Shown here: in pieces, positions 10,073-21,597 of the stretch | How the letters are laid out: each line of letters begins with the position of its first letter | How positions within the stretch are numbered: position 1 is the first letter of the stretch | Assembly: GCA_037623315.1 (NCBI GenBank) | Contig: JBBJJH010000003.1 | Span: 1-64,000 of the forward strand | Direction of reading: 5' to 3' | Length of the DNA stretch: 64,000 bases | Origin: Halanaerobiaceae bacterium ANBcell28 | GTDB lineage: Bacteria > Bacillota > Halanaerobiia > Halanaerobiales > DTU029 | Notes under the pieces: model-generated | What the model saw: only the letters and a program-made list of their open reading frames with translations | The model's database searches: none | Told to the model about the DNA's origin: nothing | Position numbers and translations under genes: made by a program

Positions 10073-11893
10073 TTAAACTTTAAACTTTTTAACGTTTTCT
10101 AATAATATATCTGCCATGTCAGAAAGACTTTTAGAGGAAGATATTATTTCTTCAGTAGCAGCCATCTGCTCTTGGCTTGAAGCTGCAACTTCTTCAGCAT
10201 TACCAGCAAATTCATGGCTTACTTCATTAATATCATTTATAGCACTATCCACGGCCTCACTATTATCATTCATATCAGCAACATTGCCAGAAATATTTTT
10301 AAGCTGTTTTCGTAATTTTATTGTTAGTTCTTCTATTTTATCAAAAATACTACCAGTCTGTTTAGCCGAATCAACATTGTCATCAACTAGTTTTACATTT
10401 TCATTCATCTGTCCTACTGCTTCTGTTACTCCTTCTTGTATTCTATTAATCAAAGAACTAATATTCTCAGTAGCCTCTGCACTTTCTGCTGCTAATTCCC
10501 TTATTTCGTCTGCTACAACACTGAAACCCCTACCTGCTTCTCCTGCTCTAGCTGCCTCTATAGCAGCATTTAAAGCTAATAAATTTGTTTGAGCAGATAT
10601 ATTATTTATCATTTCTATAATAGTACCTATTTCCCCTGATAATTTACCTAATGAGTTAACGGTATTTGCTACAGTTTCAGTTTTTTCTTTCATGGTATTA
10701 GTCTTCATTATAGTTTTTCTAATTTCATCTGTGCCATGATCTATTTTATCCGTAATGGTTGTTGCTTGCCTAGTTATTTCCCTTGTACTATTGTCAACCT
10801 TTTTTATACGATTAATAAGATTTTTTATATTATTAGTAGTATCTTCAATTCTAGCTGATTGTTCTTCTGCACCAGAAGATACATCCTGTATCGCAGCTCC
10901 TACCTGTTCTGCAACCTCCCCTACTTGTTCCCCAGAAGCAGATAGTTCTTCACTAGAAGCAGCTACCTGATGAGATATCTCTACTACTTGACTTATAATA
11001 GATTTTAAATCATCAAGAAAACGATTAAACCATTGTCCTAACTCTCCAATTTCATCTTTCCTAGTAACTTTAATTCTCTTATTAAGATCTTTATCTCCTT
11101 CAATAACATCTTTAAATCTATGAATCATTTCTTGAAGAGATTTACTTACTTTAGTGTGAATAATTATATATCCTATGATAAGACTAATTGCAAGTAAAGC
11201 AATAATCGCAAATATTATATTTTGAAAAAAATATTTCTGATTGCTATAAAAATCCACTCTGCTCTGTGTTCTCTCATCTAACAATATTAAAAATTCATTG
11301 ATAGGCTCCATAATTTCAGCTTTTGTTTGATGATATTTTTGATCAAATAATATTCTAGTAGCTAACTCTTCTGCTGATTCTCCTGCACGCATCATAGATT
11401 GTGCTTCATCTGTAATATCACCCTTAATAATATTCATCGCCATCTCTTCTCTTTCTATTAAAGCATTCGAACGAGCTTGAGATTCATGTAAACTTGCAAA
11501 TTCCTCTTCTGTAAAACCAGCTTCCTCCATAAGAGCTATAAGAGAAATAGCTTCACCCTCTGCTTGTCCTTCCATGCCAACAGCAACAAAATCCCAATGA
11601 ATTCTTTCAAAATTTTTCTGTCTTGCTTTTAAGCCATCTCGAATTTTTACTATATCCCAGTACATCTCTTCATATTTGGAATCTCCAGTAATTACATATG
11701 TGCGGACCAAACGAGTTAAATCATCAGATGTTTGGCGTAATTGATTTGCGAGCAAAAACGAATGATATCTATTTTCTTGACTACGTTCTAATTCCTGTGA
11801 ACTTCGATACATATTTATTGTTAAGACAAGCAATATAATCATTAAAATAGCCATAGTACCATATATAAATCCAAACGTCTTTTTAACTGTCAT
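10073..11893 (-). CDS. Methyl-accepting chemotaxis protein, helical-bundle sensor
   Basis: A 606-residue receptor: TM1 about 10-28, an all-helical extracytoplasmic domain of about 200 residues (contains [18 protein letters not shown], a phrase common in four-helix or PilJ-like sensors), TM2 about 228-248, HAMP, and an MA domain with the tip [20 protein letters not shown]. It ends in KKFKV, much like the receptor at 7609-9672, and both have the same tip class. AGGGAG precedes the ATG. Ligand unknown. Confidence 0.92.
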   Translation of the reverse strand: MTVKKTFGFIYGTMAILMIILLVLTINMYRSSQELERSQENRYHSFLLANQLRQTSDDLTRLVRTYVITGDSKYEEMYWDIVKIRDGLKARQKNFERIHWDFVAVGMEGQAEGEAISLIALMEEAGFTEEEFASLHESQARSNALIEREEMAMNIIKGDITDEAQSMMRAGESAEELATRILFDQKYHQTKAEIMEPINEFLILLDERTQSRVDFYSNQKYFFQNIIFAIIALLAISLIIGYIIIHTKVSKSLQEMIHRFKDVIEGDKDLNKRIKVTRKDEIGELGQWFNRFLDDLKSIISQVVEISHQVAASSEELSASGEQVGEVAEQVGAAIQDVSSGAEEQSARIEDTTNNIKNLINRIKKVDNSTREITRQATTITDKIDHGTDEIRKTIMKTNTMKEKTETVANTVNSLGKLSGEIGTIIEMINNISAQTNLLALNAAIEAARAGEAGRGFSVVADEIRELAAESAEATENISSLINRIQEGVTEAVGQMNENVKLVDDNVDSAKQTGSIFDKIEELTIKLRKQLKNISGNVADMNDNSEAVDSAINDINEVSHEFAGNAEEVAASSQEQMAATEEIISSSKSLSDMADILLENVKKFKV

Positions 11894-12022
11894 TATTTAT
11901 CTCTCCCTATAATTAATTTATTTATTAAACAATTTCCTTAATATACGCAAGCACTTCTTTGAAAAATTCATTAATATCTAACAGAAAATGCAACACATAT
12001 TTTAATTACTCCCTCTATATAG

Positions 12023-12520
12023 TCCTGGTTAAATGCTTTTATTAAAGTACAATATTTTAAGCTTTATTTAATAGTGGATATGTTTAGTAGATTAATAGTA
12101 GCCCATGAAGTATGGGAAAGTGAAAAAGCAGAATACACTCAAAGACTAATAAAGAAAGCTACTTTATCACAAGGAATAGCTGGAAAACCACTTGTACTGA
12201 ATTCTGATAATGGTAGTTCTATGAAAGCAGCAAATTTTCTAGCAACATTAGAAAAACTAGGAGTACAAAGTTCTTTTTCAAGACCAATGGTAAGTAATGA
12301 TAATCTTTATTCAGAGTCACTTTTTAAAACAATGAAATACAGACCTAAGTATCCTAACAAGGGATTTTCCACCCTAGAAGAAGCTAGAATCTGGGTAAGC
12401 AAATTTACAAGCTGGTATAATTGCACCCATTTACATAGCGGACTTAATTTTATAATTCCTTATTAAGGCATTATGGCCTTGATCACGAGATAATGAATAA
12501 GCGAAGAAGAACATATCAAG
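12023..12520 (+). pseudogene. IS3-family transposase (OrfB) C-terminal remnant
   Basis: The frame reads YLIVDMFSRLIV, then LNSDNGSS and YSESLFKTMKYRP, which are the DDE catalytic blocks of IS3/IS150-type OrfB. A TAG at 12020-12022 closes it upstream and the N-terminal half is missing. After HSGLNFIIPY a TAA (12464-12466) and frameshift break it, but the family C-terminus HYGLDHEIMNKRRRTYQ continues in another frame to about 12518. It is therefore a truncated, inactive transposase. It abuts a duplicated chemoreceptor 5' end. Confidence 0.85.
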
Positions 12521-12586
12521 GGATTATAATTTTGTAAATTAACTTTTTCATATCAATCCACCTCATAATATTATTTTAAAATGTAA
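12520..12586 (-). repeat. Duplicate of a chemoreceptor gene start and its leader
   Basis: About 67 bases match 9641-9707 with roughly five differences. They include the first eleven codons of the receptor gene (here reading MKKLIYKIIIP), its GAGGTG site and upstream leader. The body of the second copy is absent and is replaced by the IS3 remnant. This records either a lost tandem receptor or an IS-associated duplication. Confidence 0.8.
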
Positions 12587-12639
12587 CTATATTATAACTG
12601 ATTCTACTGCGAAAAGATTATATTGAGCAAATAACAATT

Positions 12640-12765
12640 TTTTTGTTAAGAATCTTGGTGAGTAGGAGTCCAAAACATGGCCGAACAACACGATGTTGTG
12701 AGCTAATCTCGGGCCAGGACGTCCCATAGATTAGGAAGCCTTATTTTGGACGGATAGGAACCTTA
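12640..12765. repeat. Interspersed repeat copy B (inverted relative to copy A)
   Basis: The reverse complement of this stretch reads AAAATAAGGCTTCCTAAT, then ATGGGACGTCCTG, then CTCACAACATCGTGTTG. This tracks the block starting at about 9782 with scattered substitutions. The motif AAAGATAACCTTTT at 12798-12811 recurs in inverted form near 31446. No coding potential is seen. The flanking 12587-12873 interval holds nothing else. Confidence 0.5.
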
Positions 12766-12873
12766 GATAATTCAAAAAAATTGTCTTGCAGCGAAAGATA
12801 ACCTTTTCGCAGTTATACCATAACTATATAATTAAGTAGTATTTCTTAATGCTTATCATTGTTATTATAAAAA

Positions 12874-13770
12874 TTATGCATTAACCACTTTATTTCTACC
12901 AGAATTTTTTGCCTTATATAAATTCTGATCTGCTTTTTGGATTACTTCTTGATATGACTTGTTTTCTGATTCTAATGTATAAATACCAAAACTGGCAGTA
13001 ATTTGTACTTTTTTTTCTTCATAAATAATATCCTGTGAGTTTATAGATTTTCTTATCTTCTCAGATATTTTATAGGCAGTTTTTCTATCTGCATTTATTA
13101 ATACAATTATAAACTCATCTCCACCAAAACGAGCTATCCAGTCATATTTTTTTCTAATTGAATCTTTTACTGTCTGAACAAATTTTTCTAATACCACGTC
13201 TCCTGCAATATGACCATGAGTATCGTTAACTATTTTAAAGTTATCAATATCACACATGATAATAGATAATGGGGCCCCAGATATAGAGGAATTTAAGATA
13301 TCTACGGGTAGTCTCTCTTCAATATATTTTTTGTTGTATATTCCTAGTAAACAATCTTTTATTGTTGTTTGATTCATTAGAGTAATAATATTTCTAATTT
13401 CTTCTACGCTTCTACCATCTATATCAGGTATAACCCCTGTCTCGGTTATATCTCTGAGTAACTCAACAACATAATTTTCTCCATCATAAATAACCGGACT
13501 TGACATTACCATATATACTTTATCGTTATTGTATTCTACTTTAGCAAAAGAATCATTTTGATTAATAGCCCTGATAGATACACAATTATCACAATGACTA
13601 TCCATTTTCCAGAAATTATAACATGTAGATTTATTATTTTTATTTTCTTCAATTGAATAAATAATTTTTTTTTCAATAGGATCAACTATTCTTATACCAT
13701 CATATATTTTTTTATAGCATGATAGACACTTAATTAACTCCTTATTACTCTTTTTTAATAATTGTTCCAA
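12874..13770 (-). CDS. GGDEF diguanylate cyclase with Cys-rich PAS-like sensor
   Basis: A 298-residue protein. The N-terminal half (about 1-115) is PAS-like and carries a cysteine set, KCLSCYK and CYNFWKMDSHCDNC, which could bind metal or sense redox state. The C-terminal half is a GGDEF domain with an intact RFGGDEF loop. The I-site position reads KKYD rather than RxxD, so product inhibition may be weak. Translation starts at a TTG with AAGGAGG seven bases before it. It follows the HD-GYP gene by 29 bases in the same direction, giving a make/break pair for c-di-GMP. Confidence 0.87.
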   Translation of the reverse strand: MEQLLKKSNKELIKCLSCYKKIYDGIRIVDPIEKKIIYSIEENKNNKSTCYNFWKMDSHCDNCVSIRAINQNDSFAKVEYNNDKVYMVMSSPVIYDGENYVVELLRDITETGVIPDIDGRSVEEIRNIITLMNQTTIKDCLLGIYNKKYIEERLPVDILNSSISGAPLSIIMCDIDNFKIVNDTHGHIAGDVVLEKFVQTVKDSIRKKYDWIARFGGDEFIIVLINADRKTAYKISEKIRKSINSQDIIYEEKKVQITASFGIYTLESENKSYQEVIQKADQNLYKAKNSGRNKVVNA

Positions 13771-13799
13771 AAATATTCCTCCTTAGAAAATGATATACC

Positions 13800-16235
13800 T
13801 TAATTATATAACTCTTCTTTTATGGTAAGAAAGACTTCTACAACAGCAGGTGAAAATTGTTTTCCTTTTCCATCAATAATCTCAACAACAGCTTGGTCAT
13901 GGGATAATGCTTTTCTATAAGGCCGATCTGAAGTCATCGCATCCCAGGCATCAGCTAAAGCTATAATCTGTGAAGCAATAGGTATTTTATTACCAGCAAT
14001 TCCATTCGGATATCCTTTTCCATCCCAACGTTCATGATGAGATAATATATAATCAGCAATATCCTTTAAATCCTCGAATTGACATAAGGTTTCATAACCC
14101 CAGATAGTATGATTTTTTATTAAAACATATTCGTCATCAGTCAGTTTCCCCTTTTTATTAAGTACTTCGACAGTTATTAGTACTTTACCAATATCATGGA
14201 CAAGTCCCGTTAAATAAATTTTCTCAATTAAATTTTCTTCCATATTCATAGCTCTAGCTATTTCCCTGGCAAGCCTGGCAACACTTTCAGAATGATCTTT
14301 TGTATATTGATCATGTAATGCCAACATACGTACAACTGCAATCAGGATATCTGTTCTCATTTTATTTTGAAAAATATTATATTCCTGAAGTTTATAAAAT
14401 GCTGAAGCCAATTCTCTAAAGGCTTCTAATATCTTATATGAATTAATACTGAATTTATTGTCCTTACTCGATATACAAAATGCAATTCCTATATTATCTT
14501 TCCCCTGACCAGATAGATTGATGACAATTGTCTCTTTAATATCATTAATTCTATAGTTAAAATTACTTATTTCTTTAAAGAAATTTCCTTTGTCTTTATT
14601 ATAAATGTCAATATCTATTTGATTAACAGACTTAGTACATAATATTTCTGAGTTTTCATTGATATCAACATCAATTGAATTGATTACTTTAATCTTATTA
14701 TTCTTATATGAAAATAATAGAGCGAACTCTGCTTCATTAACTAATTTAAAAGATGTTTCAAATATTTCTTTTAGAAAAGTTTCATTGCAGATATTGGTTA
14801 AATTTAATTTTGAACTGAGATGAATCATCTGTTCTAAATTATTATTTGCTCTATTTAATTCATTATATGAGCTTTCAAGTTCTTCATTAAGAGCAATAAA
14901 TTCCTCATGATCTGCTTCAAGTCTTTCATAGCTCTCTAACAATTCTGTCTTCTGCCTTTTTAATTCCTCCTGATAAGCCACTAAATCGCTTATATCAGAA
15001 AACACAGTTGCAAAATAGCCTTCTTCAAAGCTAAAGACATTTACCTGATACCAACGTTCCAGTGGCTCAGAAAACTGTGTAAACTTAATACTTTCACCGC
15101 TTATAGCCACCTGTCCATATTCTTGTATCCAGTTAAAATCACTTTTCTGCAAATCAGGCAGCACTTCAGTTACTGGTTTGTTTAGTATATTTTTTTTCTT
15201 CAATCCTGTCAGTTCTTCAAAAGCCTTATTTACTTCTAAAAACATATAATCTACAGGATTACCATCATCGTCAAAAACACATTGATGATAAGCAAAGCCA
15301 GAACTCATATTATTATACAAAGATTCATATCTATTATTACTTTTTATTAGATGCTGATTGGTTAATTCTAATTCTTCATTCATACCACGCACTTCTTCAT
15401 TATAGGCCTCAATTTCCTCATATGATTCCAGGAGATTTCTTTTCATATTATTTATGGAATTTGTTAAAATAGCTACTTCATCATGACTGTTATTTATTAT
15501 GTCTGGGATATCCAGCCTTCCATTAGCTAATTGGTCAGAATAATTAGCAGTTTTTATTATACCAGATGCAATTCTAGAGGATATAAAATAAACAAGTAAA
15601 ATTCCTGTAATTGAAGAAATCACTAGTGAAAAAATCAAGTTTGTAAGTATATTGCGAGCTCCCTGATTAAAATCTTGCATATATGAACCAGCAACAAAAA
15701 TCCAACTCCATTCTGGATAATATGCTGAATAAGTAATCTTTAATCCTTCTTTTTCTTCTTCAAACGGAAATTTCCAATCATATACAGTGAACCCTCCACC
15801 ATCTTGAGCCTTAGTAATTTGATCTCTAGCGAAATGAAAGCCTTCTTCTGTAACTGTATCCCAAAGATTTTCTCCTTCAATATTTGGATGGGCTACTAAT
15901 AAACCTTTAACATTATAAATAAATGCGTAACCAAGTTCCCCTAAGTCAATATTCTCATTAATAGGCCTTGTACCATCAATATTTAGCTCTCCCAAAAGAG
16001 CAAATTTGACTTTTTCCTGGGCCTCTTCCAGAGATATATTCCCTTTTTCCACCTCATCATTTAAGGTACTGGCAAGCTCTATAGCCATATTTACTGAATT
16101 ACGCAGCATCCGTTTTCCATTTTCTTCTAGCTCATTCTTTGATATATTATAATTCATAATCCCAAGTAAGATATTAGACACTAAAAGTATACTTAAAGTG
16201 AATAATATACATTTTTGTTTTATACCTATATTCAT
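13800..16235 (-). CDS. Membrane HD-GYP c-di-GMP phosphodiesterase with Cache, HAMP, PAS and GAF-like domains
   Basis: About 811 residues: TM1 near the N-terminus, a single-Cache-type sensor (AFIYNVKGLLVAHPN), TM2, HAMP, a coiled coil, PAS (about 305-430), a second coiled coil, a GAF-like segment and a C-terminal HD-GYP domain with VHDIGK, the histidines of HHERWDGKGYP and ALADAWDAMTSDRPYR. These are the di-iron/substrate signatures of c-di-GMP hydrolases. The ATG at 16235 is chosen because GGAGGT lies six bases upstream; a longer reading to 16283 lacks a site. It is transcribed with the downstream GGDEF gene. Confidence 0.88.
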   Translation of the reverse strand: MNIGIKQKCILFTLSILLVSNILLGIMNYNISKNELEENGKRMLRNSVNMAIELASTLNDEVEKGNISLEEAQEKVKFALLGELNIDGTRPINENIDLGELGYAFIYNVKGLLVAHPNIEGENLWDTVTEEGFHFARDQITKAQDGGGFTVYDWKFPFEEEKEGLKITYSAYYPEWSWIFVAGSYMQDFNQGARNILTNLIFSLVISSITGILLVYFISSRIASGIIKTANYSDQLANGRLDIPDIINNSHDEVAILTNSINNMKRNLLESYEEIEAYNEEVRGMNEELELTNQHLIKSNNRYESLYNNMSSGFAYHQCVFDDDGNPVDYMFLEVNKAFEELTGLKKKNILNKPVTEVLPDLQKSDFNWIQEYGQVAISGESIKFTQFSEPLERWYQVNVFSFEEGYFATVFSDISDLVAYQEELKRQKTELLESYERLEADHEEFIALNEELESSYNELNRANNNLEQMIHLSSKLNLTNICNETFLKEIFETSFKLVNEAEFALLFSYKNNKIKVINSIDVDINENSEILCTKSVNQIDIDIYNKDKGNFFKEISNFNYRINDIKETIVINLSGQGKDNIGIAFCISSKDNKFSINSYKILEAFRELASAFYKLQEYNIFQNKMRTDILIAVVRMLALHDQYTKDHSESVARLAREIARAMNMEENLIEKIYLTGLVHDIGKVLITVEVLNKKGKLTDDEYVLIKNHTIWGYETLCQFEDLKDIADYILSHHERWDGKGYPNGIAGNKIPIASQIIALADAWDAMTSDRPYRKALSHDQAVVEIIDGKGKQFSPAVVEVFLTIKEELYN

Positions 16236-16313
16236 GAACATACCTCCACCAGCAAACGTATTGTCATTTAATAAAAACTTCATTTCTTATTTTACTGACT
16301 TAAGAAAACACAC

Positions 16314-16457
16314 TTATTTATTCTTATGTTTCATAATTTTTATAATTTGCAAGTCTATTTTTTGACTGATTTCAACAACATCTTTTGAATAGAGAGGTTT
16401 ATCTTTACTTTTGTCATATAACTCTAGATATAACTTATTTAAATTTTCTTGAATCAT
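16314..16457 (-). CDS. Spo0E-like aspartyl-phosphate phosphatase mini-protein
   Basis: A 47-residue protein. Its C-terminal half, DVVEISQKIDLQIIKIMK, matches the Spo0E family signature (S-Q-x-L/I-D), preceded by the usual helical N-terminal part (LNKLYLELYDK). Spo0E-type proteins dephosphorylate Spo0A-P and delay sporulation. AAGGGGG is well placed before the ATG at 16457. It lies in a 445-base interval between the HD-GYP and cheB genes; the rest of that interval (16458-16680) holds no other gene that I can see. It supports a spore-forming background. Confidence 0.72.
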   Translation of the reverse strand: MIQENLNKLYLELYDKSKDKPLYSKDVVEISQKIDLQIIKIMKHKNK

Positions 16458-16680
16458 TATAATCCCCCTTAATTTAAGTAGAATTACTGACTACAAAAAG
16501 ATCAAATTGCTCTGGACCAGAAATACATTCTTAGCTGATAAACCATAATTGAACTGATTTTATTTTGCAGAAAATTTATAAAACATCTATGAATTGTTAT
16601 CCCTAAAAACTAAAGTTTCTGGTCTATACAATTCAAAACATCCAAACAACATTATCCATGTATACACAAGCAAGGATAAA

Positions 16681-18190
<1,510 letters not shown>

Positions 18191-18222
18191 GGTCAATCTC
18201 CTTCCAGGTTATTATCATAGCC

Positions 18223-19023
18223 CTACTTACTATAAATGGTAGGTTGTATATATTTAAACTTATATTGTTTTTGGCTTAGACTCTCTGAATGGCCAATAAA
18301 AAAGAGAGCTCCCGGCACCAGAGAGTTATAGAATTTCTTTAATAACTTCACCTGTACCGGGTAGTCAAAATAGATCATTACATTCCGACAAAAGATAATA
18401 TCAAACTGATTTTGAAATGGAAAGGGATCCATCAGATTAAAGGTGCGAAAGGTAATTAGCTCTTTTATTTCTTCATTTATCTTAAGAAGTTTATCCTTGT
18501 TCCTGAAGTATTTCTTTAAATAAAAGCTAGCTATCTGTTCATCCTGTTGCAGATATATTCCAGTTTGTGCTTTAGCAATCACCTGGCTACTTATATCAGT
18601 AGCCAGTATTTTGATACTAATATCTCGTGGTAGATGTTCTTTTAGAACCATTGCTAAGGTATAGGGTTCTTCACCTGTAGAGCAACCTGCACTCCAGACT
18701 CTGATCTCCCTGGAAAATAGTATTCTCTTGTTTTTGGCAAGTATCTCCCCACTCTTTTCTCCTATAAACTGAAAGTGATTATTCTCGCGGAAAAAATCAG
18801 TCTTATGTGTTGTTACTTCATGGTCAAAATATAACCAACACTTCTTATCATTATTGATTAGGGCATTATATAGATCATTGTAATCAGCTAGACCCATAAC
18901 TCGCATTACCTTCCTCAGTCTACCCTGTATCATCTGCTGTTTATTAGGTGCCAGGTAGATACCATATTTATCATAGATTAGTTTCTGAAATTTATTGAAT
19001 TGATTATTATTTATGTCTGTCAT
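18223..19023 (-). CDS. cheR: Chemotaxis methyltransferase CheR
   Basis: A 266-residue SAM-dependent methyltransferase: the N-terminal all-helical subdomain, THKTDFFRENNHF, the SAM-binding VWSAGCSTGEEPYTLAM motif, ILATDISSQVIAKA and IIFCRNVMIYFD. It methylates receptor glutamates. It follows the receptor gene at 19049-21022 by 25 bases, so receptor and adaptation enzymes are co-expressed. Confidence 0.96.
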   Translation of the reverse strand: MTDINNNQFNKFQKLIYDKYGIYLAPNKQQMIQGRLRKVMRVMGLADYNDLYNALINNDKKCWLYFDHEVTTHKTDFFRENNHFQFIGEKSGEILAKNKRILFSREIRVWSAGCSTGEEPYTLAMVLKEHLPRDISIKILATDISSQVIAKAQTGIYLQQDEQIASFYLKKYFRNKDKLLKINEEIKELITFRTFNLMDPFPFQNQFDIIFCRNVMIYFDYPVQVKLLKKFYNSLVPGALFFIGHSESLSQKQYKFKYIQPTIYSK

Positions 19024-19048
19024 TTCAGCACCTCAGTTTTTCCTCTAA

Positions 19049-21022
19049 CTAAAAATCATTCAGATCTTCCTCAAGGGGAATAACATCCTCAGGGGTTACT
19101 ATCTGTGCTTCATTAAGATTTTGGGATAAATTTCCTTTTTGATTCTGCAACTGACCCTTTTTATATTTATTTCCCTCAGAATTTTTATTTACTTTAACAC
19201 TTTTATTTCTGTCATTTTTTATTTTGTCCAAATTCTTTTTTTTATCAACAAGTTCAACAAGCATCCTTACATTTTCCTGCATATTCTGGGCCTGAGCAGA
19301 CAATTCCTCTGAAGCAGATGCGCTTTCCTCGGCAGAAGAAGCATTTTCCTGAACCACCTGATCCATTTGTGCTACGGCTGAATTAACCTGTGTAATACCT
19401 TTGCTCTGTTCCTCACTGGAGGCAGCTACTTCATCCATCAGTTTACTTACTTTCTGGGTCTGTTCATATATATTAGTTAAAGATTTATTAACATCAGTTG
19501 ATATATCTACTCCTTTTTCTGCAAGATTGATGTTCTTTTCGATTATATCAGCTGTATCCTTGGCAGCCTGAGCACTCCTTTGAGCAAGGGTTCGTACCTC
19601 TTCAGCAACAACGGCAAAACCCATACCGGCATCCCCAGCCCTGGCTGCTTCTACAGCCGCGTTTAGGGCCAAAATATTAGTCTGGAATGCAATATCATCA
19701 ATCACTTTAATAATCTTGGAAATCTCATCACTGGAGCTCTTTAATTCAGACATAGAATTCATCATTTCATCCATTTCCCGATTACCCTTTTGGGCTGCTT
19801 CATTAGCCTGCTTTGATAACATAGTAGCCTGTTTAGTATTTTCTGTATTCTGTTTTATCATAGATGACGATTCTTCTAAAGAAGCTGAGGTTTCTTCCAG
19901 TGATGCCGCCTGTTCAGAACTACCCTCTGCCAGCTGCTGACTGGAAGCAGACAATTGTTGAGATGCAGATGTCACCTGCTCAGCCCCTTCATTTAGTGAA
20001 TTCGATATCCTAATAATTGGTTTACTTAGTGAACGGGCAAAATACCAACCTATTAAACTTATTAAGACAGTAACTATCACACAGACTATGAGCATAGCAG
20101 TCTTCATGTTATTTGATGCTGCCAATGCTTCAGCAAAGTCGATTTCAGCTATTAGTCCAAAATCGTTACCCCCTAATTCAAGGAAATTTAATGAACCCAA
20201 CACTGGAATTCCTCTATAATCATCATAAACTCCACTATATTTGAAGCCTGTATTATGATCCCTGATTGCTTGAGATAATTTGCTGACACCTTCAGTATTA
20301 AATCTGGTTTCCAGGACTTTATGCTCACCATACCTGGGATCTGTTACAAGAACCCCTCTTTTATTAATTAAATAAAAATCGGCACTTTCTCCTATATTAT
20401 CTATACCCTCAATCGCCATCTCGGTAATTAATTTCTGGCTGATAACATTCATTAAGACTCCATTCACCTTACCCTGATTCTCATCAGAAAAGACAGGAAC
20501 CGCAATAACCAGACAGTAATCATTAATTACATCAGAATAAAACATCTCTGATGTAGTGATTTGACCCTGAATAGCCTCTCTAAAGTAGTCCCTCATGCTT
20601 AAACTTGTTCCTACTGTTTCTGTAATAGAAGAATAAACAATTTTACCATCAGCATCCAGAAGACTGACCATGGCCAGATTATATTCCGTCATAGCCAGTG
20701 GTATTATATCATCAAGTATGCTTCTCCTTTCCATCCATGCTTGAGCATTAAGATCACCATTAACTCCTTCCAATACATTTAATGATTGATAAATATCACG
20801 TGTTCTGGAAATTAAAAGGGTATTACTCAGCAGTCCATCAAACCAGTTTTCCATTTCAATTTCTTTTTGATAAGAAAAACTTTCAAGTGATCCATAAGAA
20901 AGCGCGGAAATAGCTGTATTTGCCTGAAAATAACTATAAATACTGATACCTATAAAAGGTACTAAACTTACAATTAACAAAATAGAAATCAACTTGGTAT
21001 TAAGCTTCATATTTTTAAACAT
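19049..21022 (-). CDS. Methyl-accepting chemotaxis protein with C-terminal basic extension
   Basis: About 657 residues: TM1 about 11-32, a dCache-type sensor, TM2 about 305-325, HAMP, and an MA domain with the tip [18 protein letters not shown]. This is a different signalling class from the two receptors to its left (AFQTNI rather than SAQTNL). After the MA domain there is a tail of about 65 residues, rich in Lys/Asn/Gln and ending EEDLNDF. It is not a classical CheR-tethering pentapeptide. The ATG at 21022 has AGGGAG eight bases upstream. Being inside the che operon, it is probably the core receptor of this array. Confidence 0.93.
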   Translation of the reverse strand: MFKNMKLNTKLISILLIVSLVPFIGISIYSYFQANTAISALSYGSLESFSYQKEIEMENWFDGLLSNTLLISRTRDIYQSLNVLEGVNGDLNAQAWMERRSILDDIIPLAMTEYNLAMVSLLDADGKIVYSSITETVGTSLSMRDYFREAIQGQITTSEMFYSDVINDYCLVIAVPVFSDENQGKVNGVLMNVISQKLITEMAIEGIDNIGESADFYLINKRGVLVTDPRYGEHKVLETRFNTEGVSKLSQAIRDHNTGFKYSGVYDDYRGIPVLGSLNFLELGGNDFGLIAEIDFAEALAASNNMKTAMLIVCVIVTVLISLIGWYFARSLSKPIIRISNSLNEGAEQVTSASQQLSASSQQLAEGSSEQAASLEETSASLEESSSMIKQNTENTKQATMLSKQANEAAQKGNREMDEMMNSMSELKSSSDEISKIIKVIDDIAFQTNILALNAAVEAARAGDAGMGFAVVAEEVRTLAQRSAQAAKDTADIIEKNINLAEKGVDISTDVNKSLTNIYEQTQKVSKLMDEVAASSEEQSKGITQVNSAVAQMDQVVQENASSAEESASASEELSAQAQNMQENVRMLVELVDKKKNLDKIKNDRNKSVKVNKNSEGNKYKKGQLQNQKGNLSQNLNEAQIVTPEDVIPLEEDLNDF

Positions 21023-21034
21023 TATCTTCACTCC

Positions 21035-21517
21035 CTATTCATCTGGATTAACTAACGAGTTTATTTTCACTAGACCTTTAAACTTAAAGGCTTTATCTGT
21101 ATTTAACAACATTACAACTTTATTATCTACCTTTGCAATTCCTGTTAAGAATCCCTCATACTCTCCATCTTCGTAATTTGGTGGAGGTTCTATGGCTTCT
21201 CTTTGAATACTTACAACCTCACTAACAGAATCAACTGCAACACCAATCTGTCTGAGGTTGTCCTTATTTTTAATATCTATGACAATAATACAGGTCCTTT
21301 CTGAATACTCTATCTCCTCTAAGCCAAACTTTAATCTAAGATCCATCAGGGGAATTATCTTACCACGTAAGTTAATTACCCCTTTGACAAATTCAGGGGA
21401 TTTAGGCACTTCAGTAATCTCCATCATACCTATAATCTCCTTTACCTTTAAAATTGGTATGCCATATTCTTCTTTACCCAGAGAAAAGGTCAAATACTTA
21501 CCTTCATGTATTTCCAT
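21035..21517 (-). CDS. cheW: Chemotaxis coupling protein CheW
   Basis: A 160-residue CheW domain protein linking receptors to CheA. Typical segments are YLTFSLGKEEYGIPILKVKE, VKGVINLRGKIIPLMDLR and GVAVDSVSEVVSI. It lies between cheA (80 bases upstream) and a receptor gene (12 bases downstream). Confidence 0.95.
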   Translation of the reverse strand: MEIHEGKYLTFSLGKEEYGIPILKVKEIIGMMEITEVPKSPEFVKGVINLRGKIIPLMDLRLKFGLEEIEYSERTCIIVIDIKNKDNLRQIGVAVDSVSEVVSIQREAIEPPPNYEDGEYEGFLTGIAKVDNKVVMLLNTDKAFKFKGLVKINSLVNPDE

Positions 21518-21597
21518 TTGCTAGTTAAACCTCCTTTACATCTTTCAGTTATTAATTTGTACTATAGTCAAATTTATAATGAAATTTAATAATCCCC

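Noticed and set aside
10116-10592. Long plus-strand frames antisense to chemoreceptor genes
   Set aside because: Ser/Leu/Ala-rich shadows produced by codon bias of the receptor signalling domain.
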